A stretch of 64,000 bases of DNA from Candidula unifasciata (Eukaryota > Mollusca > Gastropoda > Stylommatophora > Geomitridae). This document shows positions 63,201-64,000 of the stretch, piece after piece. Both the position numbers and the translations under genes were made by a program. The DNA lies in contig CAJHNH020000692.1 in assembly GCA_905116865.2 (NCBI GenBank), positions 124,001-188,000 of the forward strand. Reading direction: 5' to 3'. The notes beneath the pieces are model-generated. The model saw only the letters and a list, made by a program, of their open reading frames with translations. It was not told the DNA's origin and searched no databases. Positions within the stretch are counted from its first letter, which is position 1, and the number at the start of each line of letters is the position of its first letter.

Positions 63201-63745
63201 AACAGGTGCTAATTTCACTTAGGTGGACCTTTGATAATGTCTAGTAGCCAGTTATATGGTAGGGAATAACGCGATTAAATAAACATATCCACCAACTTCA
63301 CTTTCCGTCTTCAGCAGTACGCATGAATCGAACAAGCAAGCAGTTGGTCATGTTGTATAGATGTATCCCCTGCAAAGCGAGCTAAATACGTGGCAGTGAA
63401 TTAAATAAGAACTTCAAACAAAACCAGTGATTTAAGACAGAGACGGCGCTTGATTATGTGTTGATTCAATGAAGAAGAGGGTGAAATCGAAGAAGAAGGT
63501 GATGAAAATGTAGAAAAATACGCAGTAGTGTCTGTTGCAATAGTAGTGATGGCGGAACGTGGACACTCTCAGCCTGAAGTCAACGAAACTTACCGTTAAG
63601 AACTGTAACTTTTAAACTGGCAATGTCGTTGCGACTGCTTCGACAGATGTAGTCTCCAGTGTCAGACAGCTGACTGTGTTCAATGGTCAACCTGGAGATG
63701 AAGGAGCTGTCGGCCATAGACTGGTGTTTATCCAAGGCAACGTGT
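57136..63745 (-). CDS. Immunoglobulin-superfamily protein, dpr/zig-8-like, last two coding exons (5' part outside window)
   Basis: Coding exons 63745-63594 and 57272-57136 join in phase 1 (the final G of VLN-G is completed by GG). The first supplies the end of an Ig domain (strands D to G), with [18 protein letters not shown] holding the conserved D-x-G-x-Y-x-C and its disulfide cysteine, then SLKVTVLNG. The second supplies a short linker and [19 protein letters not shown], a hydrophobic end with no charged residue after it, as expected for GPI anchoring. The SRLTI...SDTG.Y.C...V.VLNG pattern recalls arthropod dpr and nematode zig-8 neuronal surface receptors. Family assignment is inference; the partner cysteine lies upstream. 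Confidence 0.82.
57370..57530 (-). repeat. SINE family S3 with tRNA-like head
   Basis: The minus strand has tcgtagacacacttgcctgc (A-box region), ggtcgtgggttcaagtcc (B box), an A/T run and cccagccttaaatgggtcc. It is the clearest B box in the family. Confidence 0.75.
57760..57930 (-). repeat. S4 repeat
   Basis: gtcaacctcaccaggactgc, gtgacacaaagtgtcaccat and gttcacccgttaggatac are the reverse of the 20.4 kb copy. Confidence 0.7.
58470..58720 (-). repeat. tRNA-derived SINE family S2, degenerate
   Basis: tcactaggcaatttcacg, ccataatactaaacggtcgg and gccatcagctggaatcgaat are reversed S2 blocks. Confidence 0.55.
58895..59010 (+). repeat. SINE family S3, 3' part
   Basis: caatgggtaccaggtaaag, aaagcggccggcgtgatg and gaccacatcacgatttcac. 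Confidence 0.6.
59430..59690 (-). repeat. SINE family S5
   Basis: ggatcaaaattatggcacac, aagtctgagtctgaaaaagc, gaaatactttgggtagattt and gcgccgttaggctactctt match 21760-21990 in the same orientation. Confidence 0.7.
60045..60225 (-). repeat. tRNA-derived SINE family S2, partial
   Basis: aggcaaatttgcgttcagta, gcttgctattgcactgatcg and atcgccagcagctgggacc are reversed S2 blocks. Confidence 0.65.
61200..61445 (+). repeat. tRNA-derived SINE family S2, near full length
   Basis: The best copy: A box in tgtggctcaggcgttgcg, B box gggttcgatcccagctgc, then ttggtctcgacagtagtatc, gtccagaaagcattggcaaa, tgcctagaaaaaccac, an AAAT run and tgaaggatacgcaactaac. Confidence 0.82.
61591..62516 (+). pseudogene. RTE-like reverse transcriptase, family T3, 5' truncated
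   Basis: Open from just after a TGA at 61588-61590 to the TGA at 62512. It has [19 protein letters not shown] with catalytic YADD at 61750-61761, [28 protein letters not shown], then [60 protein letters not shown] and [12 protein letters not shown] motifs before YADD are missing or scrambled (61591-61680). The short (atga) tail fits RTE-like elements. It is plus-stranded, antisense to the Ig gene, with over 300 undamaged codons, so fairly young. Confidence 0.9.
62606..62715. repeat. About 43 bp tandem repeat, 2.5 copies
   Basis: gattgtccggattccaaggt and tcagactgagatcgttggg recur three times with small changes. Confidence 0.8.
63069..63140. repeat. TTC trinucleotide microsatellite
   Basis: About 22 ttc units preceded by (gtt)4. 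The 25 bp before it (cactcgccctttttacaggg) resemble the S1b SINE 3' end, so it probably grew from a SINE tail. Its Leu or Phe runs are not protein coding. Confidence 0.95.
63594..63745 (-). CDS. Ig gene penultimate coding exon in window
   Basis: 152 bp. The acceptor TGTTCCACAG precedes ACACGTT, and CTTAACG is followed by GTAAGT. It enters with one base finishing a codon and leaves in phase 1. It encodes [20 protein letters not shown] and the rest of the Ig fold to VLNG. The Ig domain is therefore split by an intron upstream. Confidence 0.85.
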
Positions 63746-64000
63746 CTGTGGAACATGACAGATCTGTGTTGTTACTGTTTATTTTGTTTTTAACGAGCAT
63801 TTTCAATTCATGCAGTTTTCGAGGCAAATTCCAAAAAGAGGGGTGAAAATAATATTGACTAATCTGGAACCCTACTTTTCACATTAAAACAAATTTTAAG
63901 CTATTGCGTCGATATAAGAGCCCAGTTCAACTTTATCAATTCCATTTGTTGTATTCAGTCAAAGGAAAGGGCACAAATGACTTCGCCAAAATATGTTCCA
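63746..64000 (-). other. Start of the preceding Ig-gene intron
   Basis: AT-rich, no further exon seen to the window edge. Confidence 0.5.

Larger units (their letters stand above)
57273..63593 (-). other. Last intron of the Ig gene and its contents
   Basis: 6321 bp, GT-AG. It contains S2, S3, S4 and S5 repeats, an RTE-like RT, a 43 bp tandem repeat and a TTC array, listed separately. 60226-61190 and 62720-62985 show nothing I can name. Confidence 0.7.

Overview
The window is animal nuclear DNA with the texture of an invertebrate genome: AT-rich, long introns, dense tRNA-derived SINEs, decayed LINEs (an I-like clade with RNase H, and RTE-like elements with AAG or TGA tails), and many minisatellites and microsatellites. 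I infer a lophotrochozoan, most likely a gastropod mollusc. The species cannot be read from the sequence.

Two host genes are visible, both on the minus strand. (1) A complete MAP kinase kinase 1/2 (MEK) gene runs from the start codon at 36738 to the stop codon at 10304. It has 11 coding exons and 1179 coding bases (392 residues). All splice sites and phases were assembled by hand and agree with the vertebrate MAP2K1 exon plan, including the 147, 78, 52, 125 and 46 bp exons. (2) At the right edge are the last two coding exons of an immunoglobulin-superfamily gene, dpr/zig-8-like. They encode the end of an Ig domain (63594-63745) and a tail with a hydrophobic C-terminus that looks like a GPI-anchor signal (57136-57272). 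The two exons are in matching phase across a 6.3 kb intron; the 5' part of the gene lies outside the window.

Layout: 1-10303 is 3' flank of MEK, with SINEs, 130-, 41- and 76-bp tandem repeats and an A-B-A duplication at 7091-8122. 10304-36738 is MEK; its introns hold SINEs, LINE remnants and minisatellites of 49, 30 and 21 bp. 36739-57135 is intergenic, with a nested RTE-like insertion at 38124-38506, an 890 bp GATA array at 40832-41726, a 3 kb I-like LINE with an 11 bp target-site duplication at 43869-46855, a TA array, hAT-like ends, a 1.2 kb minisatellite and a 55 bp minisatellite. 57136-64000 is the Ig gene and its last intron, which contains a 5'-truncated RTE-like reverse transcriptase at 61591-62516.

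The most striking structure surrounds MEK exon 5 (52 bp, 31485-31536). A 172 bp inverted repeat, identical by eye, sits in the two flanking introns (29746-29917 and 31891-32062), so the transcript could fold and isolate that exon. Immediately past its 5' splice site, a 21 bp minisatellite continues the exon reading frame open for about 900 bp. Together these could give exon skipping, exon circularisation, or an intron-retained, repeat-tailed truncated MEK. All of those outcomes are inference.
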